Shown here one piece after another: positions 29,800 through 38,257 of a stretch of DNA of 64,000 nucleotides. Positions within the stretch are counted from its first letter, which is position 1; every line of letters starts with the position of its first letter. The stretch lies in contig NZ_JAJTWU010000003.1 in the NCBI RefSeq assembly GCF_021353265.1, forward strand, positions 372,001 through 436,000. Reading direction: 5' to 3'. Position numbers and translations under genes: made by a program. Under the pieces are notes generated by a model. It did no database searches and was not told where the DNA came from. It saw only the letters and a list, made by a program, of their open reading frames with translations. The stretch is from Pelomonas cellulosilytica (GTDB lineage Bacteria > Pseudomonadota > Gammaproteobacteria > Burkholderiales > Burkholderiaceae_C).

Positions 29800-30118
29800 T
29801 CAAGGGTTCACAGGTGCCGCTGGTGCTCGGAGAAGCCAGGTCAGTCGGTCCGATGAATACCTTGTTCCTCGCACAGTAAGCACGACGAGGTTCAAGTCAG
29901 CAATACGTTGGTTCTCATCAACTTGGGTGACGTCACGGAACGCAATCTCTGAATGATCGACTTCGTCACGCCCGTCGAGCGCCTCACCCATGAGTTTGCG
30001 TACCTATTTCGTGCTGCCGTCATTCGCGTGTGTCGCGATCGCGATAGCTTCCCTAACGATCTTTTCCATGGGAATCGCAAGAATCGCCTGATCCGCCGTA
30101 CGCCCGCCGCTGGCAAAC
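29800..30118 (-). pseudogene. Decayed coding remnant with an in-frame stop
   Basis: One minus-strand frame reads like protein from about 30118 to 29800 but is broken by a single TAG near 30015: RTADQAILAIPMEKIVREAI ... THANDGSTK, stop, VRKLMGEALDGRDEVDHSEI ... FRDVTQVDENQRIADLNLVV. Balanced charged/hydrophobic composition suggests a former gene. I do not recognise the family. The second half alone (63 codons from an ATG at 29991) could still be translated. Confidence 0.3.
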
Positions 30119-30120
30119 CT

Positions 30121-30273
30121 TTAACCGCGCGCACCCCATGTGATGTGAATAGCCCGCTCTCCCTGGCGCTCGACCAGGCAGGGGCCGATGGGAATTCGCT
30201 GCAGTAGCCCGCTACCGTCCACGTAAGTCACCGGGCCCATGACGAGGGCGTGCTGCACCGTCGCGACGTACAT
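30121..30273 (-). CDS. Small hypothetical protein, probably truncated
   Basis: 50 codons: MYVATVQHALVMGPVTYVDG, then SGLLQRIPIGPCLVERQGER. The composition looks coding and there is an AAGGAG site before the ATG. It ends abruptly at WGARG where a longer protein might be expected, and it lies immediately beside the tandem repeats, so it may be an accessory gene linked to a mobile element. Function unknown. Confidence 0.4.
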   Translation of the reverse strand: MYVATVQHALVMGPVTYVDGSGLLQRIPIGPCLVERQGERAIHITWGARG

Positions 30274-30314
30274 GAGAACTCCTTGTGAGCGGGTCTGCAA
30301 ACTGAAATGCCTGC

Positions 30315-30450
30315 GTATTTCGGCCCAACGTGACCGCCGATTTCGGCATCGTGACCGGTCATTTCGATCATCGTGACCGGCAGCCGATTTCGGCTCATCG
30401 TGACCGACCGTTTCGGCATCGTGACCGCCCATTTCGGCGATCGTGACCGC
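30315..30450. repeat. Tandem direct repeats with CGTGACCG core
   Basis: Six copies of CGTGACCG begin at 30329, 30350, 30372, 30399, 30420 and 30442, spaced 21-27 bases, separated by ATTTCGGCAT-like spacers. The arrangement resembles the multiple end repeats of IS21-type insertion sequences, but no istA or istB gene is in the window, so at most one end remains. It separates the small truncated gene from the ABC exporter fragment and may mark the deletion endpoint. Confidence 0.6.
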
Positions 30451-30762
30451 CGTGACGGCGCCCACGTTCAATCCCAAAATAGCCCTCAACGCTGCAAATT
30501 CGTAGTTGGACAGGACGGGACTGCACTTCAGAGAAACGGGTCGCCAAGCCAGCATACGAACCTCGCCACGCAGAAGCTGAACATCGTCTATCGAATGTGC
30601 CTGGCACCGATCTCTGAAAACTGCACCGCGCGCACCATCGGTCTGCCGACCCCGCCTCGCAATCATGTTCGACAGCCCGTTGCCGAGCGATGCGGCCGAG
30701 TCGCCGTTCGCCAGCAGCGACAACAGATGGAATTCCCTGGGCAGTATCAGGTAGTAGAGGAG

Positions 30763-31275
30763 GACCTTCGAAACCTGTTTGGCCTCGTCCCGCAGGACGC
30801 CGCACTGCTGCAAGCCTCCGTGCGAAGCAACATTGCCTTGGGTCGGCCGGAGGCGTCGCAACGGGATATCGAGCGAGCCGCAGATCACGCACAGATCCAC
30901 CGGAGCATCGACGCCTTGCCGGAGGGCTACGCCACACAGCTCGGCGATCGCGGACAAACACTCTCGGGCGGAGAGCGACAGCGGTTGGCGATAGCCCGGG
31001 CAGTGCTGAGGAAGCCCAAGATCTATCTACTCGACGAACCAACGTCCATGCTGGACAGCAAGACAGAGGCTGCCATCCTGGCCGCCTTGCGGGAGGTCAC
31101 TGCCGGAAGCACAACCATCGTCATCGCTCATCGGCTCTCCACGGTCATGCACGCGGACGAGATCATCGTGCTCGACAAAGGTCAGGTTCACGAACGTGGT
31201 CGCCATGTCGACCTGCTGGCCAGGGGCGGACTCTACGCCCAGCTGTGGCGCCAGCAAGTCGAAGGCGCGGGCTAG
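30763..31275 (+). pseudogene. ABC exporter ATPase, C-terminal fragment
   Basis: About 170 codons of the nucleotide-binding domain of a type I exporter: NLFGLVPQDAALLQASVRSN (Q-loop), LSGGERQRLAIARAVL (signature), KIYLLDEPTSMLDSKTE (Walker B/D-loop), VIAHRLSTVMHADEIIVLDK (H-loop). The membrane domain and Walker A are missing; homology begins abruptly near 30763, some 300 bases after the repeat block. Its stop overlaps that of the convergent isopeptidase gene. In lasso-peptide loci the D gene is an exporter of exactly this type, so this is plausibly the remnant of one. Confidence 0.8.
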
Positions 31276-33626
31276 GACTGCCCGCGCTCCGCAACGCGCG
31301 CACACAGGGGTTTCTCGTCGTTCGCGGCCTTCATCTTCGCCATCTGGTCCCATGCGTCGTACTGTCCTTGTATCGAAGACGCAGTCTCTCCGGGCAGCGA
31401 CGGCGATGTGCGCTTCTCGCCCTTCAGCCAGTAGCGGAACCAGTCCAAGTTGCCCTGCAAGGAGATCATGCGATCGCTTGGCGTCGAAAGCATGTGGAAC
31501 CCTCCCGGGATGAAGACCATCTCCACCGGCTTGTATTGGCGCCGCAGCAGCGTGTAGATGTCGTAGTTCCCATAGACCGGCACGCCGTACGCCTCAAGCC
31601 GCAACGCAGCGCGCACACATTCCGTGTTCATGGCCGGATCATTGCGGATCCATTCGGCGCGCGCCGGGCCAAATGGGACTCCCTGATTCGTCGCCTCCAT
31701 ATGCTGCCATTGCTCGGCACCGTAGGCAATGGAATAGGCGAAGAGCGAGCTGATGTCGCCATCTGCACTGGTCGCTGCGCGGATCGGAATATCGGTGAAC
31801 GTCACCAAGTTGAGGACCTGCTCGCCCGTCGTGCTCCAGCCGATGATGCCGACACGATCGGGATCCACGCGGCCCTCTTTGACCAGCGCGTTTACCGCAG
31901 CGCGCACGCCATCCTGGAACTGGCGCAGGCGCATGACTTTGTCGGTGGGCGGTTCGGCGCCGGTCTGCGGGCGAAAGTCCATGCCGAGCACCAGGATGCC
32001 ATGGCGGACAAATGCGCGACCCGCATAGGCGCTGGGCGAGACCCCCACGTTCGGGCCGTCGAGATAGAAGTTGTCGGGCTCGTAATAGTAGGTCTGGATC
32101 ACCAACGGGAGCCTGCCTTGACGCTCGAAACCTTCCGGCCCCATCAGCCCGCCGATCCAGCCGCGCTCTTTGCTATCCCGCCACGCATAGGGCTTCATGT
32201 TTCCCCAGGTAGCCGCGTGGAACTGGGGGTTCAACGTGGTGAGGCGCACCGCTTGACCTTCCGTGCCTTTAGCGAAAAGGTCGGGCGGAGTGTTCAGGGT
32301 CTGTTGAAGCTGCAAACTCCAAGCGGCCTCCGCGCGACCTGCCTTCGGATTAGGGGCTGCCACCTCCTCCCAGCCTTTGCCTTCCATCCGCTGCAGCCAC
32401 CGTCGGCCGCCACCGTCGACAACCACGACACCGCCGTGGCTGGAATAAATCCTCTGCAACCTGCCGGTCAACTTCGCGACCTTTACCCAGCGATCTGTAT
32501 CTGGCCAATACTCGATCACGTACGACGACGCCGGCGAGGTGTCTTTAGTCGCTATTGGGAGTTGGGTGCCCGCCAGGATCAAAGACGTCCCTTGCCCCTG
32601 CCAGAGGCGATCCTGCCGGAACTGGCCCGCGGCCGGCAGCGCATCGTCCGGTGCGTCGACGATGGTCTGCTGCATGGCGTCTTCCAACCGCCAAGCGACC
32701 ATCCGCCGGGCGGTCCTGACGTTCGCTCCCGAGAAGTAGCGCAACGGATCCTCGGTGGTGGCCATTGCGAACCTCGTCACAAACTCTGCCAGCAGCGGGT
32801 ACTGCCGGCTCCACTCGAGCGTTCGGTCGCGCTCGTACCGCGGCAGGACCGCCCACCTGCCATCTGGCGAGATGTCCGCGACAGGGCTGGCAACGTTAGC
32901 CTCAACGAACGGTTCGCCCAGCGGGCGGGGCAACTTAGCCGCGAGGGTGCCGTCGGTCGACGCAACATCCGCCACGTAGAACTGGTACTTGCGCAGCTGT
33001 GATATCAGTCTTTGCTGACCCCACTTGACCGTCCAAAACGGTTGATTGCCATAGACGATGCTGCGCGCTCCGTCCTGCATGGGCGGGTTAGCGACCTGGG
33101 CGGCAAAGACGATGCGCCGCATATCATTCGAGAGCGCAAAGGAGACGACGGGGGTAGCCGCGTGCGTCAACTGGTTGAGCTCGCGCGAATGGACATCCAG
33201 TCGATAAGCTTGCCGGACGCCATCCTTCAACCGCCCCAAGAAGGCAAGCGTACGGTCATTCACCCAACGGATCTGCTTCAAAGCTGGATCAGCGTAGTTG
33301 CCGTCTTGTTCAGCATCGAAGCTGAACACCGTCTCGGGAGCGGTCACTCGTCCTGCCGCGAGCCGGCCAGGATCCAGGGAGAGCAGTTGGATCTCATAAC
33401 GGTTCTTGTCGGCTGAGACATTGGCCTTCCGTGTGACGATGAAAGCCCGGCGACCATCCGGTGACACAAGCTGCCGCAGCGCCTCGGGGTCGTCACTCTC
33501 AGGCTGCACAAGCCGGGTGAACTCGACGATGTCACGGACTGTTGGGCCGGAGGCAGGTTGTGCAGCGGCCATGGCAGCCGCCGCCCAAAGCAATGCGCAC
33601 GCGGGCGCGAGGAGGAGAGATCGCAT
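31272..33626 (-). CDS. Lasso peptide isopeptidase-like protein (AtxE family, S9 peptidase fold)
   Basis: 784 residues, intact. The signal peptide RSLLLAPACALLWAAAAMAA precedes a prolyl-oligopeptidase-type propeller with the family opening VRDIVEFTRLVQPESDDPEA and VSPDGRRAFIVTRKANVSAD. The C-terminal alpha/beta-hydrolase domain has DFRPQTGAEPPTDKVMRLRQ, the nucleophile motif GWSTTGEQVL (Ser near 598) and GGFHML (His near 711). AtxE-type enzymes linearise lasso peptides by cutting their isopeptide bond. The flanking exporter, TonB-receptor and fecR remnants match astexin-type clusters. No precursor, B or C gene is present, so it is an orphan. Confidence 0.85.
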   Translation of the reverse strand: MRSLLLAPACALLWAAAAMAAAQPASGPTVRDIVEFTRLVQPESDDPEALRQLVSPDGRRAFIVTRKANVSADKNRYEIQLLSLDPGRLAAGRVTAPETVFSFDAEQDGNYADPALKQIRWVNDRTLAFLGRLKDGVRQAYRLDVHSRELNQLTHAATPVVSFALSNDMRRIVFAAQVANPPMQDGARSIVYGNQPFWTVKWGQQRLISQLRKYQFYVADVASTDGTLAAKLPRPLGEPFVEANVASPVADISPDGRWAVLPRYERDRTLEWSRQYPLLAEFVTRFAMATTEDPLRYFSGANVRTARRMVAWRLEDAMQQTIVDAPDDALPAAGQFRQDRLWQGQGTSLILAGTQLPIATKDTSPASSYVIEYWPDTDRWVKVAKLTGRLQRIYSSHGGVVVVDGGGRRWLQRMEGKGWEEVAAPNPKAGRAEAAWSLQLQQTLNTPPDLFAKGTEGQAVRLTTLNPQFHAATWGNMKPYAWRDSKERGWIGGLMGPEGFERQGRLPLVIQTYYYEPDNFYLDGPNVGVSPSAYAGRAFVRHGILVLGMDFRPQTGAEPPTDKVMRLRQFQDGVRAAVNALVKEGRVDPDRVGIIGWSTTGEQVLNLVTFTDIPIRAATSADGDISSLFAYSIAYGAEQWQHMEATNQGVPFGPARAEWIRNDPAMNTECVRAALRLEAYGVPVYGNYDIYTLLRRQYKPVEMVFIPGGFHMLSTPSDRMISLQGNLDWFRYWLKGEKRTSPSLPGETASSIQGQYDAWDQMAKMKAANDEKPLCARVAERGQS

Positions 33627-33726
33627 GATTTGCTCAGCTAAATGCGCGGCTCACCTGCTCGCTAGCGGCAGGTGGCCAAGGTAACGGGAGGAAAGGGACT
33701 GCAGAGATGCAGTACCGATCAGCGGA

Positions 33727-33889
33727 CTACCAGTCCAGCGTCAACCGCGCCGTGACATACCTCCCACGCCAGTCGGCCTGGGTCACATCGAAGTTCGGCG
33801 CACCCGCTGCCGAAGAGCAGTGATATCGCGATCGGAATTGGGAGCCAGCACGCCTGTCGGCGGCTCTTGGCATTCGGCTCTTTGAGCAT
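33727..33889 (-). pseudogene. TonB-dependent receptor collapsed to its two ends
   Basis: From the ATG at 33889 (AGGAAAGG upstream) the minus strand encodes MLKEPNAKSRRQACWLPIPI followed by AISLLFGSG, a signal-peptide-like start. About 80 bases later, in another frame, it encodes APNFDVTQADWRGRYVTARL then TLDW and a stop, the aromatic-ended last strand of an outer-membrane beta-barrel. The roughly 2 kb expected between them is gone. It lies between fecR and the isopeptidase gene, where lasso loci keep their receptor. Confidence 0.65.
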
Positions 33890-33967
33890 CCCGTACCCTT
33901 TCCTGTTGTCGTCGGAGTGACAACATGAAGACGGGTTTGTCGAGAGGGAATTTGCCCCGTGATTGCC

Positions 33968-34895
33968 CTATCGGATCATTTCGAGTTCGATTCGTCCGTC
34001 TGTTTCGCGGACTTTCAGGCCGTACAACGTCGCGACAGCATTGGCAAAAGCGGCGCTGTCTCCGGTGCGGTAAGCCCCGCTGATGAGGTAGTTCGTGTCT
34101 TGCACATCGCTGGACATCGCGATTTCTGTTCGGCTGTAGCGGTTGACTTCGGCGATCGCATCGGAAAGCAGAGTGGCATCGCATGAGGCCTCATGGCGCT
34201 GCCAGGCCAGAGCACGCTCGATGTTCGGGCAATCCACTTTCGTATCGACGACAGGCGACGCCGGACAGCCGTCGTACTGAAGTGTCAAGCGGTCCCCTGG
34301 CTTGAGCGTGACGGGCTCCTGTGGCCGCAGGCTATCCCCCCTGCCGTAGGACGAACGTTTACCTGGCCCTCCACAAGGGTTTACGGTGAGTGCATCGTCC
34401 TGCCGAGGACCATCTTCGAAACGAACGGAGAACACCGTGCCGACCGCGACGACTTCGCTGCCTGCAACGCCAACCACGAACGGCCGCGACGCGTCCTTGG
34501 CAACCTCGAACAGTGCTTCGCCCGCGCTGACCTCCACCGTCCGCTGCTTCGAACTGAAGTCGATCCGTGCTTGACTGGCGGTGTTCACCAGCATCCGCGT
34601 GCCATAGGCCAGCATGACAGAACGCTGCTCACCGATCGGCGTGACATAGAGATCGCGCTCACGCCACTCCTGCACCATCACGACGCTGGCCGTCGCCAGG
34701 ACACCCAGACACGCTGCGCCAGCCCACCGCCATGCCCGCTCCGGGACCGCTTGGCCTTGCGTTCCTCACGCTCGCTGGCCTCCGCGAATGCCCGCGCAGC
34801 TTCTGTGCCTGGAATGGCCCGCCACATGTCGGTCATGCCCTCAAAGGCTTCCCGGTGTGCAGGCGAGAGCTTCTGCCAGGCGCGGAAGTCATCTT
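33968..34895 (-). pseudogene. FecR-type anti-sigma regulator, frameshifted and 5'-truncated
   Basis: Two reading frames make up one FecR-like protein. The upstream part (about 34893-34740) encodes DDFRAWQKLSPAHREAFEGM and TDMWRAIPGTEAARAFAEAS, the cytoplasmic N-domain. The frame then shifts near 34735 and continues with a membrane segment GAACLGVLATASVVMVQEWR and the periplasmic FecR domain VTPIGEQRSVMLAYGTRMLV to the stop at 33968. The first 20-30 codons are missing at the IS junction. FecR proteins relay receptor signals to ECF sigma factors; no fecI is left here. Confidence 0.7.
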
Positions 34896-35570
34896 TGAGG
34901 CCTTTCGAGCCCTTTCCCGGGGGCCTTTGGCCCCTCAGGACGGCCTACTCCCTGCATACGGCTGCAGCCGCCCGCTTTGCAGTTTCCTCACCGCCTTGAG
35001 CAGGTTCACGCCGAGCGCCGCCCAGGCCATCTGCGCCTGCGTCTTGGCCGCCCCGAAGTACCTCGCCCGGCTCAGGTGGAAGCGCCGCTTCATCGTGCCG
35101 AAGCCTTGTTCAACCTTGTAGCGCAGCGTGGCGATGGACCGGTTCATCTGGGTCTGCAACGGATGCACCGGATGGCCCCGGCTGCCGTTGAACTGGATCA
35201 GGTCACCGATGCCCTTGGCCTGGAGGTACTCGCGGTTGGCCGCGCTCGCATAGCCTTTGTCGGCCAGCACGCCTTCAGGCTGGATGCCTTGCTCGATGAG
35301 CGCGTCGACGATGCCCGGCAGCTTGTTCACCTCGGACTGGTTGGCCGGGTGCACTTCGACGTGTTCGACATAACCGCCCTCGATGTCCACGGCGCTGTAG
35401 CCGCGGTAACCGAAGAAGGCATCGTTGCTCTTCTTGACCCAGCGCGCCTCTTCATCGGCGCTGTCCACCACGTCGGCCTGACCCTCGTCATCCACTTCGA
35501 CATGCTGGTTCGGCCGCGCCGCTGTCTCCATCGCAGCATCTCCAGCTTCAAGATGCCGCAATGGCATGCA
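34896..35570 (-). mobile_element. Truncated IS5-family element inserted in fecR
   Basis: The region carries an IS5-type transposase 3' portion. The left boundary near 34896 (GAGGCCTTTCGAG, with a GGGGCC/GGCCCC hairpin just inside) abuts fecR coding sequence. The right boundary near 35570 lacks the transposase start and any matching inverted repeat that I can see, so the element is defective. It interrupts the fecR remnant. Confidence 0.65.
34935..35567 (-). pseudogene. IS5-family transposase, N-terminally truncated
   Basis: About 210 residues remain of an expected 320-340. Visible are DEEARWVKKSNDAFFGYRGY, GVLADKGYASAANREYLQ (second catalytic Asp), and NRSIATLRYKVEQGFGTMKR with the last catalytic Glu, then RARYFGAAKTQAQMAWAALG. 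The segment with the first catalytic Asp and the DNA-binding N-terminus are missing, so it should be inactive. Confidence 0.85.
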
Positions 35571-35683
35571 GGATTATTGCCAGAAACCAACGGACGCTAA
35601 CCGTCAATCATCGAAGCTCGGTTAGACAGCAACGTCTGCCCGCCAGGCCATCAAGCATAGGGCCGCAGCGTGGCAGCTGAGGA

Positions 35684-35887
35684 CTAACAGTTCGCCATGA
35701 AGGGCTCGCGCGTCAGATCGGCGTCCACGTCCATAAGGACGCTCGCCAATTCCAGCGTGCGCCACAGCCCCTCGGGCATGGCCATGATGGCCTCGGGGGT
35801 ACGGGCCTGGCTGACCCAGGCGCCGATCTCGGCATGCTGCTCGTCGGTCAGAAGGCAGCGGTCACGCATGTCGTCGAGTGTCTGCAC
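35684..35887 (-). CDS. Small hypothetical protein
   Basis: 67 residues: MQTLDDMRDRCLLTDEQHAE, then IGAWVSQARTPEAIMAMPEG. A GAGGCTC-type site lies before the ATG. The acidic, helical composition looks genuine and chromosomal codon use returns here, so it probably marks the right edge of the accessory region. No family recognised. Confidence 0.6.
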   Translation of the reverse strand: MQTLDDMRDRCLLTDEQHAEIGAWVSQARTPEAIMAMPEGLWRTLELASVLMDVDADLTREPFMANC

Positions 35888-36055
35888 GAGGAGCCTCTCA
35901 TCGCGGCGCCGCCGCGGGTGGAAAAGTCAGAGATCAGAGATGCACTTCCGTCGATTGAAACATAGACCGGTGCTTCACCTCGCCTTTGGGGCCTTACAGA
36001 AGCGCTTGTCTGCCGCGTCCCGGCATTTCCTTCGAGCTGACGCGCAAGCGTGCAG

Positions 36056-37027
36056 CTACGCCCCATCCGCCGCCTGACGCGCCAACGAATGAATCACCTC
36101 CCGGAACGCCTGCACCGCCGTATTCGCCGGCTCGCCTTGCAGCGTGATCAACCCATAGTCCGGCATGCGATCGGGCAGCTCCGCCGCGATGGGAGTCAGC
36201 AACCCGCGCCGCACGTACTTGTCCACCAGCGCCGCAGGCTGCAGCGACAGCATGTCGGTGCTCTGCATCAGCTCCAGCGCGAACAGGAAGGACGGCGTTT
36301 CGACGACTCCCGACGTGAGAGACAGACCCGTTCTGTTGAAGATGTCGTCCGACACCTTTCGCAGAGCCGTGGAGGGTGGGTAGAGGATCCACGGCCAGCG
36401 CGACAGTTCTAGCAGCCCCGGCGCTTGCACGCCGCGCAGCGGATGATGAGCGCCCGCTGTGATCTGCAGCCCTTCGGCGGCGAGCTTCTCGTACTGGAAT
36501 TGGCTGCGCTGCGATTCGTCGGTGAACCGGCCCACCATCACGTCGATCTTGCGTTCGGCAAGCCAGAGGATGAGCTGGTCGCTGCTCTGTTCCAGCACCT
36601 TTACGACGAGCAGCGGTCGCAGGCGCTGCAGCTCGGCCACCGCTGCGATCAGCAGGCGTGCGGCCGATCCCGAGATCGCACCGATCGTCAAGTGCCCGTG
36701 CCCGCCTTCCTTCAGCGTGTTGAACTCATCGACGAACTTGCGGTGGCTTTCCAGGGCCGCATACGCGTAGCGCAGCGTGAACAGCCCCAGCTCGTTCGGA
36801 CGCATGCCCCGCGCCAGGCGGTCGAACAGCCGCGACTCCAGCATCGCCTCGATGTCCATCAGCACCTTGGTGGCCGCCGGCTGGGTGATGTGCATCTGCT
36901 CGGCTGTCAGTCGCAGGTTGCGCGTCTTTCCCAGGATGTCGAGGAACTGCAGATGCCGAAAACGCAGCCGCGACAACTGCGGGTTGGCCAAGGGTTTCCC
37001 AACAGGCGTGTCTGGACTCATCACCAT
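36056..37027 (-). CDS. LysR-family transcriptional regulator
   Basis: 323 residues. The helix-turn-helix lies near residues 25-85 (LRFRHLQFLDILGKTRNLRL, TAEQMHITQPAATKVLMDIE) and the LysR substrate domain at about 110-310. The HLQFLDILGKTRNLRLTAEQ style resembles the GbpR/aromatic-sugar LysR subgroup. It diverges from the TRAP transporter operon across 145 bases and probably controls it. A second ATG (37021) follows the first at 37027. Confidence 0.9.
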   Translation of the reverse strand: MVMSPDTPVGKPLANPQLSRLRFRHLQFLDILGKTRNLRLTAEQMHITQPAATKVLMDIEAMLESRLFDRLARGMRPNELGLFTLRYAYAALESHRKFVDEFNTLKEGGHGHLTIGAISGSAARLLIAAVAELQRLRPLLVVKVLEQSSDQLILWLAERKIDVMVGRFTDESQRSQFQYEKLAAEGLQITAGAHHPLRGVQAPGLLELSRWPWILYPPSTALRKVSDDIFNRTGLSLTSGVVETPSFLFALELMQSTDMLSLQPAALVDKYVRRGLLTPIAAELPDRMPDYGLITLQGEPANTAVQAFREVIHSLARQAADGA

Positions 37028-37172
37028 TTGGAATGGATTCTCTCCAAAAAATTCAGTGGACCTCAGCAGATGGCCCCCCTAGCCTTCGGCTGCGTCGAGT
37101 CAGCCCCCTCAGAGGGCCGCGGGTCGCGGCATGGTTGCCGCGCACGCTACTCCCTACGACGCTGGAGACATC

Positions 37173-38183
37173 ATGCAATTCAGATCACTTGGCCTGGGCG
37201 CAATGTTGCTGGCCGCCCTGGCCGGCCCCGCATCGGCGCAGATCAAAGCCCACGTGTTCAAGGTCGGCATCGGCCTGAGCGAGGACCATCCGCAGGCCAA
37301 GGCGCTTAAATTCTTCGCCGAGCAACTGGCAGCCAAGAGCGGCGGCAAGATGACGGCGCGGGTGTTTGCCAGCGGCGCGCTGGGCAACGACATCAGCATG
37401 ACCTCCGCGCTGCGAGGCGGAACGCTGGAGATGACCGTGCCGGACAGCTCCACCCTCGTGTCCCTCGTCAAGCCGTTCGGCGTCATCAACCTGCCGCTGA
37501 CCTTCAACAACGAAAAAGAAGCCGATGCGTTGCTGGACGGTCCCTTCGGCCAGAAGCTGCTGGCCACGCTTCCCGACAAGGGCCTGATCGGCCTCGGCTT
37601 CTGGGAGAACGGCTTCCGCCACGTCACCAACTCGCGCCGCCCGGTGCAGCGCGCCGAGGACATCACTGGCCTGAAGCTGCGTGTCATCCAGAGCCCGCTG
37701 TTCCTCGACACCTTCAACACCCTCGGCGCCAACGCCACCCCCATGCCGTTCACCGAGCTGTACACGGCGATGGAGCAATCCGCCGTGGACGGCCAGGAAA
37801 ACCCGGCGGCCACCATCCTGTCCAGCAAGTTCTACGAAGTGCAGAAGCACATGGTGCTGTCGCGGCACATGTACAGCGCCTGGGTGCTGCTGATGTCCAA
37901 GAAGACTTGGGACAGCCTCTCGACGGACGAGAAGAAGACCGTGCAAGACGCCGCCCGCGAGGCCACTCTGTTCGAGCGCAAGACCATCCGCGCGTTCTCC
38001 GAAACGGCCCTGACCGAGCTCAAGAAAGCCGGCATGCAGATCACAGAACTGCCGGCAGCCGAGCAGGCCAAGATGCGCACCAAGCTTCAACCGGTGCTGG
38101 CCAAGTTCAGCAAAGAGTTCGGCGAAGACATCACGGCCGAAATGAACGCCGAGCTGGCCAAGGTTCGCGGCGCCGCCAAGTAG
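37173..38183 (+). CDS. TRAP transporter substrate-binding protein (DctP)
   Basis: 336 residues with a signal peptide QFRSLGLGAMLLAALAGPAS ending near AQ. DctP features are VGIGLSEDHPQAKALKFFAE, GGKMTARVFASGALGND, the carboxylate-binding LKLRVIQSPLFLDTFNTLGA and MPFTELYTAMEQSAVDGQEN. It delivers a carboxylate-bearing substrate, probably a sugar acid, to the DctQM permease encoded two genes downstream. GGAG stands 6-7 bases before the ATG. Confidence 0.93.
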   Translation: MQFRSLGLGAMLLAALAGPASAQIKAHVFKVGIGLSEDHPQAKALKFFAEQLAAKSGGKMTARVFASGALGNDISMTSALRGGTLEMTVPDSSTLVSLVKPFGVINLPLTFNNEKEADALLDGPFGQKLLATLPDKGLIGLGFWENGFRHVTNSRRPVQRAEDITGLKLRVIQSPLFLDTFNTLGANATPMPFTELYTAMEQSAVDGQENPAATILSSKFYEVQKHMVLSRHMYSAWVLLMSKKTWDSLSTDEKKTVQDAAREATLFERKTIRAFSETALTELKKAGMQITELPAAEQAKMRTKLQPVLAKFSKEFGEDITAEMNAELAKVRGAAK

Positions 38184-38257
38184 TTCCGTTTGTGGCGAGG
38201 CAACGCTCGCTCAAAGAGCGTCCACGACACCCGTTTGATCTTGCCTGAGGATCTGAG

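Noticed and set aside
29688..29879. 63-codon plus-strand frame in the accessory region
   Set aside because: No ribosome site or recognisable sequence, and it overlaps a better minus-strand remnant.
30315..30450. CRISPR array
   Set aside because: The repeated core is only 8-10 bases, spacers are themselves similar to each other, and no cas genes are present.
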